A stretch of 64,000 bases of DNA from Synoicihabitans lomoniglobus (GCF_029023725.1 NZ_CP119075.1:925501-989500); one strand, 5' to 3'. Shown: positions 16,730-24,161, counted from the first letter of the stretch. Notes: generated from the sequence alone by a model not told the origin. Made by a program: numbers and translations.

Positions 16730-16773
16730 GACGCACAATCAGTCCCACGCGGGACCCTCTCGGATCGTGCGTC
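16730..16773 (-). promoter_or_regulatory. Structured 5' leader of leuA
   Basis: On the leuA strand GACGCACGATC (from 16773) pairs with GATTGTGCGTC (ending 16730) over 11 bp with one G-T pair. Inside it GGTCCC-GCGT-GGGACT forms a second hairpin. The fold ends 107 bases before the leuA start. I see no run of Leu codons in a leader peptide and no T tract after the hairpin, so classical attenuation is not supported. The rest of the 341-bp gap (16623-16963) shows nothing else convincing. Confidence 0.45.
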
Positions 16774-16963
16774 TAGCTAAGTCGTAGCGGGAGCAGTGCG
16801 GGTGCGAAGTGTCGCATCGTGTTGGGGTTATCGGATCGAGCTGGTCACGAGTCAAGGTCCCGGGCGGAACGAGGGTCGACGATTTGAAATATGGCCGCCG
16901 GGTGTAACCGGTCGATCACGGTGACGTCTTGCTCTGAGTGTATGCAGTATTATCTCTTTCCCC

Positions 16964-17557
16964 ATGCCGACCCTGGATAAGCCCTTTGACCATGCGGCTT
17001 GCTTGGAGCGCGTGCGCGAAGGCGATCAGGACGCCGCGCGAGACTTGGTGGACTCCCTTTACCCGCAGGTCGTCAAAATCGTGCGCGGTCGTTTGCCGCG
17101 ATGGGTCGCGGAAGAGGATCTCGCCCAGGAGGTGTTTCTAAAAATGTTTACCCGACTCGAACAATATCGCGGGGATGTGCCGTTGCCGCACTGGGTCTCA
17201 CGAATCGCCGTGACGACCTGCATCGACCATCTGCGCAAGCAGCAGCGGCGACCGGAGTTGCGGCGGGCTGATCTCTCGGAGGAGGAATCCGACATGTTGG
17301 ATGTGGTCACCGCCGATACCAACGCCGAACAGGCGGGCGATGCGCTGGCCGCTCGCGAACTGTTGGGCAAGCTGCTCGATCAACTCAGCCCGGACGACCG
17401 CATGGTCATCCAGTTGCTCGATTTGGAACAGAAATCGCTCATCGAAGTGGGCGATCTGCTCGGTTGGAACACGACTTTGGTTAAGGTTCGCGCCTTCCGA
17501 GCACGTCGGAAGTTGCAAAAGCTATGGCAAAAACTCGAAGCTGAGGAACACGTATGA
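16964..17557 (+). CDS. ECF-type RNA polymerase sigma factor
   Basis: A 197-residue sigma-70 family protein with only regions 2 and 4, as in ECF sigma factors. Region 2 is ACLERVREGDQDAARDLVDSLYPQVVKIV followed by AEEDLAQEVFLKMFTRLEQYRG and the PLPHWVSRIAVTTCIDHLRKQQRRPE core. Region 4 is LLDQLSPDDRMVIQLLDLEQKSLIEVGDLLGWNTTLVKVRAFRARRKL, a good helix-turn-helix. Its stop overlaps the next start by 4 bp, and the following two genes encode a small membrane protein and a Spy-like exported protein, the usual outline of an envelope-stress ECF module. Confidence 0.93.
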   Translation: MPTLDKPFDHAACLERVREGDQDAARDLVDSLYPQVVKIVRGRLPRWVAEEDLAQEVFLKMFTRLEQYRGDVPLPHWVSRIAVTTCIDHLRKQQRRPELRRADLSEEESDMLDVVTADTNAEQAGDALAARELLGKLLDQLSPDDRMVIQLLDLEQKSLIEVGDLLGWNTTLVKVRAFRARRKLQKLWQKLEAEEHV

Positions 17558-17859
17558 ACCGCTCTCGCTCATCATTGGACCGTTTGATCGCCCGCGCTCG
17601 CGAGGCGAAGTCGGCATCGACCGATGACATTGCCGTGCCGATGGGATTTTCCGCGCGGGTGGTTGCTCGCGCCGAAATCGGCCGTGAAGAAGCGCCCTGG
17701 TGGCAAGTGATTGAACTGCGCGGCTGGCGGGTGCTGTCCGGCGCGGTCTGTGTCGCCCTCCTCAGCGTCGCGCTCAATTTGCAGCCCATCGCCGATGCGA
17801 TCGAGCAGGACGTGCTCGCGGCCGATGATCCGGTGACCTTCATCCTGGGGGATTCATGA
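17554..17859 (+). CDS. Small single-pass membrane protein, candidate anti-sigma factor
   Basis: A 101-residue protein unknown to me by sequence. It has a basic cytoplasmic N-terminus (SSLDRLIARAREAK), one membrane segment (VLSGAVCVALLSVALNL, about residues 60-76) and a short acidic tail. It overlaps the ECF sigma gene by ATGA and the next gene in the same way, so all three are translationally coupled. Position and topology suggest an anti-sigma or signalling partner, but no zinc-binding HxxxCxxC motif is present. Confidence 0.6.
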   Translation: MNRSRSSLDRLIARAREAKSASTDDIAVPMGFSARVVARAEIGREEAPWWQVIELRGWRVLSGAVCVALLSVALNLQPIADAIEQDVLAADDPVTFILGDS

Positions 17860-18326
17860 TCATGAAAAAAGGTCGCACCTGGATGGCTTGGTTGGTCTTG
17901 GTCGGAGTGTTTCTGGCCGGCGGTGTCGCGGGTGGTTTTATTTCTCTGCGCGTCGCCAAAACCATGATCGAACGTGGCCGGGGACCGGATCGGTTTGCCC
18001 CGCGTTTCATGGAACGCCTGACCGAGGGGCTGGATTTGACGCCGGAACAACAGGCGCAATTGAAACCGATCGTCGACCGGACATGGGTAGTCTTGCGGGA
18101 GCAACGCCACGCCAGTATCACCGCCATGCGCGACATGGAGAAGGAAGTGATCGGGCTGCTCACGCCGGAACAGAAAATCGCCTACGAGGAAATGCAGGCG
18201 GCCCAGCGGGAGCGGTGGAAGGACATGATGGGGAAACGCGGTGATCGTCCCTCGAAACGAGGCGACATGCCACCTCCCGGAGGACCTCCGATGGGCGAAC
18301 CGCCGCCGGCTCCGCCCGAAGGTTAA
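17856..18326 (+). CDS. Spy/CpxP-like periplasmic sensor-type protein
   Basis: A 156-residue protein with an N-terminal membrane anchor (AWLVLVGVFLAGGVAGGFISL) and an exported helical region carrying two LTPEQ motifs: LDLTPEQQAQLKPIVDRTW and LLTPEQKIAYEEMQ. Repeats of this kind define the Spy/CpxP/CnrX group of periplasmic chaperones and metal or stress sensors. The C-terminus is Pro/Gly-rich (PPPGGPPMGEPPPAPPEG). As the third gene of the ECF operon it could act as the periplasmic sensor that controls the sigma factor, as CnrX does. That role is inferred. Confidence 0.75.
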   Translation: MIMKKGRTWMAWLVLVGVFLAGGVAGGFISLRVAKTMIERGRGPDRFAPRFMERLTEGLDLTPEQQAQLKPIVDRTWVVLREQRHASITAMRDMEKEVIGLLTPEQKIAYEEMQAAQRERWKDMMGKRGDRPSKRGDMPPPGGPPMGEPPPAPPEG

Positions 18327-18396
18327 GAGGCGTTTGTCGAAATTCAGGTTGAGTGCACGCTTGTGCCGCACGGGTCGGCGCGCTTACCTCCGGCTC

Positions 18397-18963
18397 ATGT
18401 CATCGCCGATCGCCGGCAAGCGTATCATCCTCGGAATCTCCGGGTCCATCGCTGCTTACAAAGCCGCGGACCTCGTCAGTCAGCTGCGTAAACGCGAGGC
18501 TGAGGTTTTTCCGGTGCTCACCCGGGGAGGAGCTGAGTTCATCACGCCGCTGACGTTGCAGACGCTCGCCCGGCAGCCGGTTTCGGTCGATTTGTGGAAG
18601 GAAGGGCAGGGGTGGCAACCCGGTCACGTCGAACTCGCCGACAAAGCGGATCTGATGGTGGTGGCACCAGCGACCGCCGATGTGATCGCGCAATTCGCCC
18701 ACGGGCTGGCTCCCGACTATCTGGGTTCCCTGCACCTGGTGGCGCGTTGCCCCGTGCTCATCGCTCCGGCGATGAATGGGAAAATGTGGGAGCACCCGGC
18801 CACGGTTGCCAATGTCGCCGTGCTCAAATCGCGCGGCGTGCACTTTATCGGACCCGAGGACGGCATGTTGGCCTGCGGCTACGAAGGGGCGGGTCGTTTG
18901 TGGCCGGTCGAAGGCATTGTGGAAAAGATCGAAAATCTGTTGTTAGCTTCTCCCGCATCATGA
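18397..18963 (+). CDS. coaC: Phosphopantothenoylcysteine decarboxylase (CoaC-type flavoprotein)
   Basis: A 188-residue FMN flavoprotein of the HFCD family. The N-terminal KRIILGISGSIAAYKAADLVSQLRKR is diagnostic. The catalytic His region is GHVELADKADLMVVAPATADVIAQFAHGLAPD, the PAMN motif is APAMNGKMWEHPA, and the active-site Cys is in DGMLACGYEGAGRL. In most bacteria this domain is fused to phosphopantothenate-cysteine ligase (CoaB); here the protein ends after the flavoprotein domain and no CoaB is encoded next to it. It acts in coenzyme A synthesis. The start at 18397 gives a family-length N-terminus. It overlaps the next gene by ATGA. Confidence 0.9.
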   Translation: MSSPIAGKRIILGISGSIAAYKAADLVSQLRKREAEVFPVLTRGGAEFITPLTLQTLARQPVSVDLWKEGQGWQPGHVELADKADLMVVAPATADVIAQFAHGLAPDYLGSLHLVARCPVLIAPAMNGKMWEHPATVANVAVLKSRGVHFIGPEDGMLACGYEGAGRLWPVEGIVEKIENLLLASPAS

Positions 18964-19400
18964 GCGCCAAAGACTCCAGCATTCTGTTTTTCGCCTACGG
19001 TCTGAAAATGGACGAAAAGCGCATGATGGCGCTCGATGCCGATTGTGAGTTGATGGGCACCGCCCGGCTCGATGGTTATCGGTTCGAGTTCACCGCCCAG
19101 GGTCATGCCAACCTGCAGGCCGATCCCGAGTCGAAGGGGTGGGGCATCCTGTGGCTCGTGCCGGCCCGGCAAATGGAGGCTTTGGACGCTTGGGCCAAGT
19201 CGCGCGGTTTTGAGCGCACGGTATTGTTTGTGATCAGCCCGGCCGGGCCGCGTGTCCCGGCGACGGCGTTTATCAATCTCGACGGCACGACAGGATCACC
19301 CGACCCGGCGGAATGGACCGAAATCCTCGCGGCGGCGCGAACCGCGAAGTTGGAACGCAGTTATCTCACCCATCTTAAATCACTCTCACCGGGTTCGTGA
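18960..19400 (+). CDS. Gamma-glutamylcyclotransferase-like fold protein
   Basis: A 146-residue protein that begins ILFFAYGLKMDEKRM, a variant of the FAYGSNM pocket of gamma-glutamylcyclotransferases, followed by LDGYRFEF and WGILWLVPARQMEALDAWAKSRGFER, both in the expected places. The substrate-pocket Ser-Asn pair is replaced by Leu-Lys, so classical cyclotransferase activity is doubtful. It is translationally coupled to coaC, which suggests a role in thiol or coenzyme A metabolism (inference). Confidence 0.65.
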   Translation: MSAKDSSILFFAYGLKMDEKRMMALDADCELMGTARLDGYRFEFTAQGHANLQADPESKGWGILWLVPARQMEALDAWAKSRGFERTVLFVISPAGPRVPATAFINLDGTTGSPDPAEWTEILAAARTAKLERSYLTHLKSLSPGS

Positions 19401-19445
19401 AAGATTCTCGTTGATCTTGGGGATGGGACTCTCGCAAGGTCCGCG

Positions 19446-19548
19446 TTGGCCAGGCGCCATGCATGGGCAGACGCGCGAACTCCGCCAGGACCGGAAGGTA
19501 GCAACGGTAGCGACGTTCTCCCAGTGCCGTGGAATGCCTGGCCACTTT
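19446..19548 (+). ncRNA. ffs: Signal recognition particle RNA (4.5S-like)
   Basis: About 100 bases with the core of small bacterial SRP RNA: CCAGGACCGGAAGGTAGCAACGG near 19485-19505 gives the conserved GGAAGGTAGCA asymmetric loop that binds Ffh. The closing arms TGGCCAGGC (19447-19455) and GCCTGGCCA (19536-19544) pair perfectly, making the long hairpin. A T-rich stretch (CACTTTTATTTCTTT) follows. No protein gene fits this interval. Ends are approximate to a few bases. SRP RNA genes commonly sit beside dnaX, as here. Confidence 0.9.
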
Positions 19549-19611
19549 TATTTCTTTGCGGCGGTTTTCGCTTTTCGATCCGCCCCGCCTACGTTCTAGC
19601 TAGGCCTCCCC

Positions 19612-20763
19612 GTGGCAAAAACCGGATATCAAGTCATCGCCCGCAAGTGGCGGCCCCAGACTTTCGACGACGTCGTCGGCCAAGATCATGTCGTGCGCAC
19701 GCTGCGCAACGCGATTGCCCGGGACCGGATTGCCCACGCCTATCTGTTCGTGGGGCCACGTGGAACGGGTAAAACCTCTTCGGCGCGCATTTTTGCCAAA
19801 GCACTCAACTGCACCGACGGCCCCAACGCCGATTTTGATCCTGCTGATCCGGCCTGTGTTTCGATCGCGGAGGGCACTCATCTCGATGTGATCGAGATCG
19901 ATGGTGCCTCGAACAATGGTGTCGATCAGGTGCGCGACCTGCGCGAGACGGTGCAATACGCGCCGGCCCAGGGTAAGTATAAGGTCTACATCATCGACGA
20001 GGTGCACATGCTCTCGGCGCAGGCGTTCAATGCGCTGCTAAAGACGCTCGAAGAGCCGCCGGAGCACGTGAAATTTGTGTTCGCCACGACTGATCCGCAG
20101 AAGGTGCTGCCGACGATCGTGTCACGTTGCCAACGTTTCGATCTGAAGCCGATTCCCGCCCCGCTCATCATCGAGCGTCTGCGTAAGATCGCGGTGGACG
20201 AAAAGGTCACCATCAGCGACGAAGCGGTGGCGTCCATCGCCCGCATGGCGGACGGGGGCATGCGTGACGCCCAGTCCATCTTCGACCAGATGATCTCCTT
20301 CTGCGGTGACGACATCACCGAGCCGGACGTGCTTGATGTATACGGCCTCGTTTCCGCCGAAAAGCTCGCGCAGCTGGCGGGAGCAATTGCGGCCGGCGAT
20401 CACCAGCAACTCGTCGCCATCGTGGACGAGTGCGACGAATCCGGCCGCGATTTGGTGCGCCTGCTGGCTGATTTGCAGGTGGTGGTGCGCACGGCCTTGC
20501 TCGATGCCATCGCCCAAGGCGGCAAAACCACTCACCTCGGGACGGAACTTTCCACCGAGCAGGTCACGCGCATGCTGGACGCCCTGCGTGAAGGCGAGGG
20601 CGCGGTGAAGCTGGGACTGGCCGAGAAAATCAATTTGGAAGTGACCTTGCTCAAAGCGGTGGAAGCCAGCCGCGCGCGCGCCATCGACAGTTTGATCAAA
20701 GAACTCGCCGCGTTGTCCAACGAGGCGGGGGACGCGTCGCCCGACCAAAAAAAAAAGGCCTGA
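19612..20763 (+). CDS. dnaX: DNA polymerase III clamp-loader subunit, zero-frame (short) product
   Basis: A 383-residue AAA+ clamp-loader subunit starting with GTG at 19612. Walker A is [10 protein letters not shown], Walker B is YIIDEVHML, sensor 1 is [20 protein letters not shown] and the sensor 2 region is [14 protein letters not shown]. Domain III, the oligomerisation collar, ends near residue 365. The zinc-binding loop normally holds four Cys; here only two are seen (LNC...PAC). The zero frame stops at TGA 20761 straight after a run of ten A residues, giving a gamma-sized protein. A second open frame continues from there. Confidence 0.95.
   Translation: MAKTGYQVIARKWRPQTFDDVVGQDHVVRTLRNAIARDRIAHAYLFVGPRGTGKTSSARIFAKALNCTDGPNADFDPADPACVSIAEGTHLDVIEIDGASNNGVDQVRDLRETVQYAPAQGKYKVYIIDEVHMLSAQAFNALLKTLEEPPEHVKFVFATTDPQKVLPTIVSRCQRFDLKPIPAPLIIERLRKIAVDEKVTISDEAVASIARMADGGMRDAQSIFDQMISFCGDDITEPDVLDVYGLVSAEKLAQLAGAIAAGDHQQLVAIVDECDESGRDLVRLLADLQVVVRTALLDAIAQGGKTTHLGTELSTEQVTRMLDALREGEGAVKLGLAEKINLEVTLLKAVEASRARAIDSLIKELAALSNEAGDASPDQKKKA
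20747..20756 (+). promoter_or_regulatory. A10 slippage / programmed frameshift site in dnaX
   Basis: Ten consecutive A residues are read as CAA AAA AAA AAG in the zero frame, followed by GCC and a TGA stop. A -1 ribosomal shift, or one extra A in the transcript, moves reading into the frame that stays open to 21236. This is the position and sequence type of the known dnaX slippage sites (A AAA AAG in E. coli; an A run in Thermus). An artefactual homopolymer length is the alternative explanation. Confidence 0.75.
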
Positions 20764-21236
20764 TTGATCGCTTGGATGACCGGCTGAGCGAGGTGCTCAA
20801 GCTGGAGACCCTGGAAGCGAGCCATCGCTCCGCCGCCTTGGCGGGCGCCCCGATCGCGGTCCGCAGTGCCCTCGACCGCAAGGCGCAGGCCCCGACGACG
20901 GCACCGGCGGCGCCAAAACTCCAACGTGAAAACGATGACGATGACCGCGAAGACGGCATCGAGTCGTGGTCAAACGCCGATATGGAAGCGGCGATGGCGG
21001 CCGAAGCGGAAGCGCGCGACGGCATGAACGGCGGCACCGAGCCCCGCAAGCCGTCACGGCGGGAACGCGAAGCCACCCTCGATGGCGGCCCGCTGCCCGA
21101 CCTCGAGGCGATGATCGCCACGGTGCCGGCGGACTTGCAGGAGAAGATGGACGACTTGTTTCGCGCCAAATTCCAAGGCGTGCGTCGGGTGCCCGCGGCC
21201 ACGTTGAAAAAAGCGTCCTCGACGGCGTCGACGTGA
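20757..21236 (+). CDS. dnaX: DnaX C-terminal extension in the -1 frame (tau-like tail)
   Basis: From the A run the -1 frame reads [24 protein letters not shown] and stays open for about 159 codons. The tail has an Ala/Pro linker ([12 protein letters not shown]), an acidic patch ([14 protein letters not shown]), a basic patch ([11 protein letters not shown]) and a closing helix-rich part ([30 protein letters not shown]). The nearest ATG (20775) lies inside this tail without a ribosome site, so a separate gene is unlikely. A full product would be about 541 residues. Tau tails vary greatly between phyla, so likeness to the E. coli polymerase-binding domain cannot be judged by eye. Confidence 0.7.
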   Translation, partial: GLIDRLDDRLSEVLKLETLEASHRSAALAGAPIAVRSALDRKAQAPTTAPAAPKLQRENDDDDREDGIESWSNADMEAAMAAEAEARDGMNGGTEPRKPSRREREATLDGGPLPDLEAMIATVPADLQEKMDDLFRAKFQGVRRVPAATLKKASSTAST

Positions 21237-21258
21237 TCAGCGGCCGACGGCGCGTGAG

Positions 21259-21651
21259 TCAGCCCACCGGGACGACTCGCACCGGCCAAACTCCATCGAC
21301 CAACGGTCGCCGGCCGCGCACGGTGCGCAGATAAAAATAGCCGTCGACGGATGCTGTGTCGAAGGGGGGCAGCAGCGGAATGGGGCCGCGCCGGTAGAGT
21401 TTTTCTTCCACGCCCTCAAAGCGGTCGAGCGTGCGGAGAGCATCAGCGTCAACCGACCAGACCTCGCCTTGCACGCCGCGAGTGTCGGTGGGATCGCGCA
21501 CCAAGCCGGGATAGTCCGCCACGACAAACAGGCGGTGGCCGGGTGGCGTTCGGGCTTCGCCGACGAACTGCTGGCCGGCCATGACGGTGTGGTTGGAGGC
21601 GCCGCGCTTCAGCGTGCCGTAGACAAAAACAAGGGTTCGTTCGGTCGCCAT
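21259..21651 (-). CDS. Gamma-glutamylcyclotransferase family protein (YtfP/AIG2-like)
   Basis: A 130-residue protein of the YtfP/AIG2 group. It opens LVFVYGTLKRGASNHTVMAG, the classic YGTLKRG pocket, with GEARTPPGHRLFVVADYPGLV next and the catalytic-type Glu in LDRFEGVEEKLYRR. These proteins cyclise gamma-glutamyl-amines or related compounds. It ends 23 bp from dnaX (convergent) and its start is 3 bp from the PP2C stop, so it is the last gene of the phosphatase operon. Confidence 0.85.
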   Translation of the reverse strand: MATERTLVFVYGTLKRGASNHTVMAGQQFVGEARTPPGHRLFVVADYPGLVRDPTDTRGVQGEVWSVDADALRTLDRFEGVEEKLYRRGPIPLLPPFDTASVDGYFYLRTVRGRRPLVDGVWPVRVVPVG

Positions 21652-21653
21652 GA

Positions 21654-22472
21654 TCAGGGATCGACCGGGAAATCGATGATCACCGCGGTGGTGTTGTCAC
21701 GGCCGGACGTTTGCACGGCCTCCTCGACGATCGTCTGGGCGGTGGCGCCGTCGCGCAGCAGGTCTTCGAGATGATGGTCCCAGATACCGTCCACCAAACC
21801 ATCCGAGCAGATGAGGAAACGATCGCCCGGTTCGCAACCCACGGCGCCGATCTGCGGTTCGAGGAACTGGAATTCGCTGCCGAGGGACTGTTGCAGGGAG
21901 TTTTTGGCGGGGTGATTGCGTGCTTCGCGTTCGTTGATCTCGCCGCGACGGCGCAGCCAGCCCGGACGCGTGTGATCGTGGGTGAGCTGTTTCATCGGCC
22001 CCGTTTTGGGCAGGTAGTAGATCCGACTGTCGCCGACGTGAGCGAAGTAAAGCCAACCGGGAGTGAACCACGCCAGACTGAGCGTCGCGCCCATGCCCCG
22101 GCATTCCTCGTAGGCACGACCGAGGTCGGAGATGGCCTTGTGGATCTTGGCGAGCAGTTCTTCGAGCACGTCGCTGAACCCCGACGACAGACCGCTGGCG
22201 GACTGGCGAAAACTGCGCGGCAGCAAACGCGTGGTTTGCTCGATTGTGATCTTGCTGGCGAACTCGCCGGCGGCTTTGCCGCCCATGCCATCGCTCACGG
22301 CAAAAACGAAATCGGTGCTTTGCAGGGAACTGGAGCCGTGCTTGCCCAGATACTGCATCTCGTGGCCGTCGAATTGCAGGCCAAGAAAAGTATCCTCGTT
22401 GTTCTGGCGAAAGCGGCCGACGTCGGAGTGTCCGGACCAGGAGAGTTCAAGGGGCGGGGAGCGATCAGGCAT
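21654..22472 (-). CDS. PP2C-family Ser/Thr protein phosphatase
   Basis: A 272-residue cytoplasmic phosphatase of the PPM/PP2C family. Metal-binding motifs are in order: SDVGRFRQNNEDTFL (motif 1, with the RxxNED core), FAVSDGMGGKAAGE (motif 2, DGMGG), GATLSLAWFTPGWLYFAHVGDSRIYYL (GDSR), FLICSDGLVDGIWD and GRDNTTAVIIDF (GxDN). All metal-binding Asp residues are present, so it should be active. It overlaps the upstream kinase-like gene by 8 bp. Bacterial PP2C enzymes usually reverse Ser/Thr phosphorylation by a partner kinase. Confidence 0.93.
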   Translation of the reverse strand: MPDRSPPLELSWSGHSDVGRFRQNNEDTFLGLQFDGHEMQYLGKHGSSSLQSTDFVFAVSDGMGGKAAGEFASKITIEQTTRLLPRSFRQSASGLSSGFSDVLEELLAKIHKAISDLGRAYEECRGMGATLSLAWFTPGWLYFAHVGDSRIYYLPKTGPMKQLTHDHTRPGWLRRRGEINEREARNHPAKNSLQQSLGSEFQFLEPQIGAVGCEPGDRFLICSDGLVDGIWDHHLEDLLRDGATAQTIVEEAVQTSGRDNTTAVIIDFPVDP

Positions 22473-22896
22473 CTTCGGCGGCGTCTTCGGGATTCAAGTC
22501 TGGTTTGAGTGAAACCGACGGATCATCCAGCAAGGTGGCGAACTCAAAATCAATGAGGCAGAATCGTCCATCCTGCGCGCGGTAAGTCACATTGCGGGCG
22601 AAGGCATCCTCATGGCGCACGCCGTAGTCCTCGAGTTGAGCGAACAATGCTTTGGCCTTGGCGGAACTCAGGTGCTGCACCCGGGTGCCGCAGTTGGTCG
22701 TGACGATCCAGAGCTCCTCCTCGTTTGCATCCAGCAATTTGGGCACAAATGGGCAGTCCCGCTGCTCAAGATAGCGCAGCACTTTGACCTCGGTCGCAAA
22801 ACGTTCGCGGGCTCGGGCCCCGCGGTAACGCTTATGCACGCGACCATCGAAGCCGATGTGGACGGTGGCTCGGGCAGTGTCCTTGATTTCAGGCAT
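22465..22896 (-). CDS. Compact protein-kinase-like protein
   Basis: A 143-residue protein with a very short kinase fold. The N-lobe has HKRYRGARARERFATEVKVLRYLEQRDCPFVPKLL, with a candidate Lys/Arg and the pairing Glu. The catalytic loop is YGVRHEDAFARNVTY (an HxDxxxxN pattern), and the metal-binding DFG is CLIDFEFATLL. It lacks the long C-lobe of Hanks kinases and looks closer to RIO or small phosphotransferase folds. It overlaps the PP2C gene, which makes a kinase/phosphatase pair likely. Substrate unknown. Confidence 0.7.
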   Translation of the reverse strand: MPEIKDTARATVHIGFDGRVHKRYRGARARERFATEVKVLRYLEQRDCPFVPKLLDANEEELWIVTTNCGTRVQHLSSAKAKALFAQLEDYGVRHEDAFARNVTYRAQDGRFCLIDFEFATLLDDPSVSLKPDLNPEDAAEDA

Positions 22897-22900
22897 GACT

Positions 22901-22990
22901 AAAATTCATGTTATGTAACGACTTATCCAGAAGTATCCTTGCGCAAGTCAACCGGAACACAAATGCGTTGGGGAAGTATGCATGAATTTT
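22901..22990. repeat. Inverted repeat upstream of glnA
   Basis: AAAATTCATG (22901-22910) and CATGAATTTT (22981-22990) are perfect 10-bp inverted copies with centres 80 bp apart. The inner copy lies 10 bp upstream of the -24 element of the sigma-54-like promoter. Such paired sites suit binding of an enhancer protein or a repressor. They do not match the canonical NtrC site. Confidence 0.4.
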
Positions 22991-22999
22991 GTTTCTTCG

Positions 23000-23015
23000 T
23001 GGCATATAAGGTGCT
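23000..23015 (+). promoter_or_regulatory. Sigma-54-type promoter of glnA
   Basis: TGGCATATAAGGTGCT keeps the -24 GG and -12 GC at exactly the spacing of the consensus TGGCACG-N4-TTGCW. Mismatches are C to T and G to A in the -24 block and one T to G in the -12 block. It lies 108 bp upstream of the glnA start with no gene between. Nitrogen control of glutamine synthetase by sigma-54 is well known in other bacteria. Confidence 0.55.
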
Positions 23016-23123
23016 CAAACTGCGGGGCGTCGGTCAATTTTGTCGATCGTCGTTGAATTGTCGAAGACTCCTCCGTCCTCGGCGGTAACCCAGCAACCCA
23101 TTCGTTACTCACCCTTAGTCAAT

Positions 23124-24161
23124 ATGGCCAAACTGAAACTGGAATACATCTGGCTCGACGGTTACACACCCGTCGCCGGCCTCCGCGGAAAAACCAAAAT
23201 CGTCGACGGCGATGCCGATAAGTTCACCCTCGAAGACTGTCCCATGTGGGGCTTCGACGGTAGCTCGACCAAGCAGGCGGAGGGTAAGAGCTCCGATTGT
23301 TTGCTGAAGCCGGTCGCGCTTTACCCGGACAGCAGCCGCGAAAACGGCTTCATTGTCATGACGGAGGTTTTGCTTCCGGACGGCACTCCTCATCCGACCA
23401 ACACCCGCGCCACCATCCCGGATGACGAAGGCACGTGGTTCGGCTTTGAGCAGGAATATTTCTTCTACCAGGACGGTCGCCCCCTCGGTTTCCCCGAAGG
23501 CGGCTTTCCCGCTCCGCAGGGACCCTACTACACGGGCGTCGGCTTCAAGGCCGTGGGCGACATCGCCCGCACCATCGTGGAAGAGCATCTCGATGCTTGT
23601 ATCGATGCCGGTATCAACCACGAGGGCATCAACGCCGAAGTGGCGAAGGGCCAGTGGGAATTCCAAATCTTCGGCAAGGGCTCCAAGAAGGCCGCCGACG
23701 AGATCTGGGTTGCGCGCTACTTGCTCCTCCGCATCGCGGAGAAGTATGGCGTGGACATCGAGTTCCACTGCAAGCCGCTGCTGGGAGCCTACGACGATCC
23801 GCTCGATTGGAACGGTTCCGGCATGCACTGTAACTTCTCGACCGAGTTCATGCGCACCACCGGCGGCAAAGATTACTTCCTCAAGCTCATGGATGCCTTC
23901 TCCAAGTATCGTGAAGAGCACATCGCCGTTTACGGCCCGGACAACCACCTGCGTTTGACCGGTCTGCACGAGACCCAATCGATCGATCAGTTCTCCTGGG
24001 GTATTGCCGATCGCGGTGCGTCCATTCGCGTGCCGCACAGCTTCGTCAAGGGCGACGCTTACAAGGGCTACCTCGAGGATCGCCGTCCCAACTCCGCCGG
24101 CGACCCCTACGCCATCGCCGGACGCGTGCTGCAGACGATCCAGACGGTTCCGACCAGCTAA
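23124..24161 (+). CDS. glnA: Glutamine synthetase, type II (GSII)
   Basis: A 345-residue enzyme forming glutamine from glutamate, ammonia and ATP. The short length and the N-terminal KLEYIWLDGYTPVAGLRGKTK mark the eukaryote-like GSII form (GlnII) and not the 450-residue GSI. The beta-grasp signature is MWGFDGSSTKQAEGKSSDC; the metal- and ATP-binding region is WFGFEQEYFFYQ (Glu pair), GINHEGINAEVAKGQWEFQI and NGSGMHCNFST; the closing part has HLRLTGLHETQSID and RRPNSAGDPYAIAGRV. GSII lacks the Tyr used for adenylylation, so control is probably transcriptional, in line with the promoter upstream. The start at 23124 fits the family N-terminus. An intrinsic terminator follows. Confidence 0.96.
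   Translation: MAKLKLEYIWLDGYTPVAGLRGKTKIVDGDADKFTLEDCPMWGFDGSSTKQAEGKSSDCLLKPVALYPDSSRENGFIVMTEVLLPDGTPHPTNTRATIPDDEGTWFGFEQEYFFYQDGRPLGFPEGGFPAPQGPYYTGVGFKAVGDIARTIVEEHLDACIDAGINHEGINAEVAKGQWEFQIFGKGSKKAADEIWVARYLLLRIAEKYGVDIEFHCKPLLGAYDDPLDWNGSGMHCNFSTEFMRTTGGKDYFLKLMDAFSKYREEHIAVYGPDNHLRLTGLHETQSIDQFSWGIADRGASIRVPHSFVKGDAYKGYLEDRRPNSAGDPYAIAGRVLQTIQTVPTS

Noticed and set aside
16860..16963. ECF-type autoregulatory promoter before the first sigma gene
   Set aside because: GGAAC occurs near 16865 but no partner -10 block is at the right distance.
20775..21236. Separate hypothetical gene starting at ATG 20775
   Set aside because: No ribosome site, and the -1 frame is already open from the A10 run in dnaX; a DnaX extension explains it better.
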